NCBI RefSeq assembly: GCF_029633865.1
Contig: NC_079230.1
Span: 29,080,009 to 29,144,008, forward strand
DNA length: 64,000 bases
Reading direction: 5' to 3'
Origin: Lampris incognitus
Taxonomy: Eukaryota; Chordata; Actinopteri; Lampriformes; Lampridae
The notes below the pieces were generated by a model that was not told the origin of the DNA, made no database searches, and saw nothing but the letters and a program-made list of their open reading frames with translations. Position numbers and translations under genes: made by a program. Positions 62,763-64,000 of this stretch are shown here, one piece after another. Numbering within the stretch: position 1 is the stretch's first letter; the number at the start of each line of letters is the position of its first letter.

Positions 62763-62890
62763 GAACACCAGCCATCGCACAGAGGAGCTGATTCTGACAC
62801 ACATCTATCTGTATGACGGTGCCACGGCATCAAGTAAAGCGACTGCTTTGTCCTCACAGAAATCAAGGTTTGTTTCTTTTAACATGTAAA

Positions 62891-63029
62891 CGGGGGAGAG
62901 CGCGAACGCAGTCCCCCACTACCGGAAATGATGCAGTCCAGAGTCTATAACATTTGGGGAATTGACCTTTCGCAAAGTCAGTTACCGTTGCTATGACCGT
63001 CAAGCCTTTCAGAACTATCCAGGAAGTAG
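62891..63029 (-). pseudogene. U1-like snRNA relic, copy 27
   Basis: Majority form. Confidence 0.8.
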
Positions 63030-64000
63030 CCGGAAAACACCAAAACATGAAGGAAGAAATCAGCGCATTGTGTGGTTAAAAGTAACAGTAGTAATACATT
63101 AGCTATCAATAATAGCTAGTAGCAAGCTTAGCTTGGAGCAGACAGGTATTTTTGTTGATTTTGGATGGATTAAGCTGGCCATGGGGTCTGCTATACTGTG
63201 ACATCTATTGACGACATTGCGCTTCTTGCGTTCTGGGTTTCGGGAAGGGAAAGAAAATGACACCCCCTCCAAACTTTTCACATATCTAGTATCCGATCTG
63301 CAGATCCCATAGGCACACCGTTTCAGCATTTTGTTGTGTGTTTGAAAGCTTGACGGACCGTTGCTAAGGTCGGATTGGACAAGCACCGTTCTGGGGAGGT
63401 ACTTTGCGAAAGCTCAATTGAACTCGAGGCGTTCTAGAGGAGTGTAAAGTCTACCTCGACTGTACACAGTTACGGCTCCTGATCGGTCTAAAGTCTACGG
63501 TGAGTGAACGCTCTAGACTAATCGGAAGCCGAAAGAGCCGATTGTAGCGTACCAGTCATAGGTCCCAGATGAGACGAGCATCAAAGCTTATCAAGAGGAA
63601 GAAGAGTGGTTTTCAAAGTTTACGGCGATGTTTGTTCTTCGATGATTCGTTTGAAGGAAAAGTGTTAGCTATAGCTATTAGCGATTTTCCATAGGAACAA
63701 CTACACGAACTCACAGGCTGGCGCGAATTACAAGTGGAACTACCCCGTAGTCGCCCTGTCGAGAGTCGTGTTTCCATAGCGACGTAGGAACCGCCGGGAT
63801 CATGAGTTGACGTCAACATTTTGCGACAGCTTTCACCGCGACGTAATTATCCCATCCAGGTGGCGGGAAATGTCGAGGTAAATCGTCTCGTTTCTCCTGG
63901 AGGACTCGAGCCCCCGCTGAACCTCGTCGGTGGCGTAGTCAGCCAACAAAGCCTGCACCTCCTCGTCTGTCCGTTTCTCGGCTGATTTCTCCATTTCGCT

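Larger units (their letters stand above)
1..64000. repeat. Tandem array of a ~2.37 kb U1 snRNA repeat unit, ~27 copies
   Basis: The same sequence recurs at a constant spacing of 2,374 bp, or 2,373 bp in copies that lack one C in a TTTGCAAAGC run (copy 7 and copies 15-27). Taking base 1 as an arbitrary unit start, units begin at 1, 2375, 4749, 7123, 9497, 11871, 14245, 16618 and so on. Copies are almost identical, differing at a few to about 20 bases each. All lie in the same orientation, with U1 on the minus strand. Neither array edge is present, so the true array is longer than 64 kb. Multicopy U1 clusters homogenised by concerted evolution are known in vertebrates. Copy-specific variants throughout argue that this is a resolved real array and not one read duplicated by the assembler. 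Feature positions in any copy follow from U1: SINE starts 492 bp below the U1 start, and the U1-like relic starts 292 bp above it. Confidence 0.98.

Noticed and set aside
1-64000. U2, U4, U5, U6, 5S rRNA, tRNA or histone genes within the unit
   Set aside because: I looked for their recalled signature sequences on both strands and found none; the only tRNA-like trace is the B box of the truncated SINE.
1-64000. CRISPR array or other bacterial system suggested by the regular repeats
   Set aside because: The repeat is 2.37 kb with no short repeat-spacer structure, and U1 snRNA and animal transposon relics place it in an animal genome.

Overview
The whole window is the inside of one head-to-tail tandem array. 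A unit of 2,374 bp (2,373 bp in some copies) repeats about 27 times from the first base to the last, and neither edge of the array is in the window. The one clear functional gene per unit is a U1 small nuclear RNA gene on the minus strand. It is 164 nt long and has the 5'-splice-site-pairing 5' end, the U1-70K loop, the U1A loop, an Sm site and the UUCG-capped 3' stem-loop. The window carries 27 complete U1 genes.

The organism is an animal and very probably a teleost fish. The evidence is the metazoan U1 gene layout (PSE-like element about 59 bp upstream, 3' box 8 bp downstream) and the repeats fossilised in each unit. These are a Tc1-like transposon end, a 5'-truncated tRNA-headed SINE, a PIF/Harbinger-type promoter plus Myb/SANT-like exon, and a THAP-like exon, all of kinds I recognise as common in teleost genomes. 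The family assignments are recalled, not searched.

Layout of a unit on the plus strand, using unit 1 coordinates: 1-209, outer end of a Harbinger-like element; 230-395, Tc1-like terminal fragment; 396-779, SINE; 780-887, U1 3' flank with 3' box; 888-1051, U1 gene (minus); 1052-1179, U1 promoter; 1180-1318, a decayed second U1-like sequence (minus) with its own PSE-like and 3'-box-like sequences; 1400-1618, THAP-like exon relic (minus); 1619-2103, unassigned; 2104-2284, broken Myb/SANT-like exon (minus); 2285-2583, promoter and terminus of the Harbinger-like element, running into the next unit. No intact protein-coding gene is seen; the open frames of up to 131 codons recur only because the unit recurs.

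The most interesting signal is where the copies differ. Counted by eye, U1 and the ~110 bp just past its 3' end vary at about 12-13% of sites, while the neighbouring SINE and the U1-like relic vary at about 1%. Changes within U1 are strand-biased: nine C-to-U against one G-to-A, and three A-to-G against no U-to-C, read on the RNA strand. This looks like transcription-associated mutation in a gene kept in many copies. The units also show a two-unit higher-order pattern in places and shuffled marker combinations, signs of unequal exchange and gene conversion.
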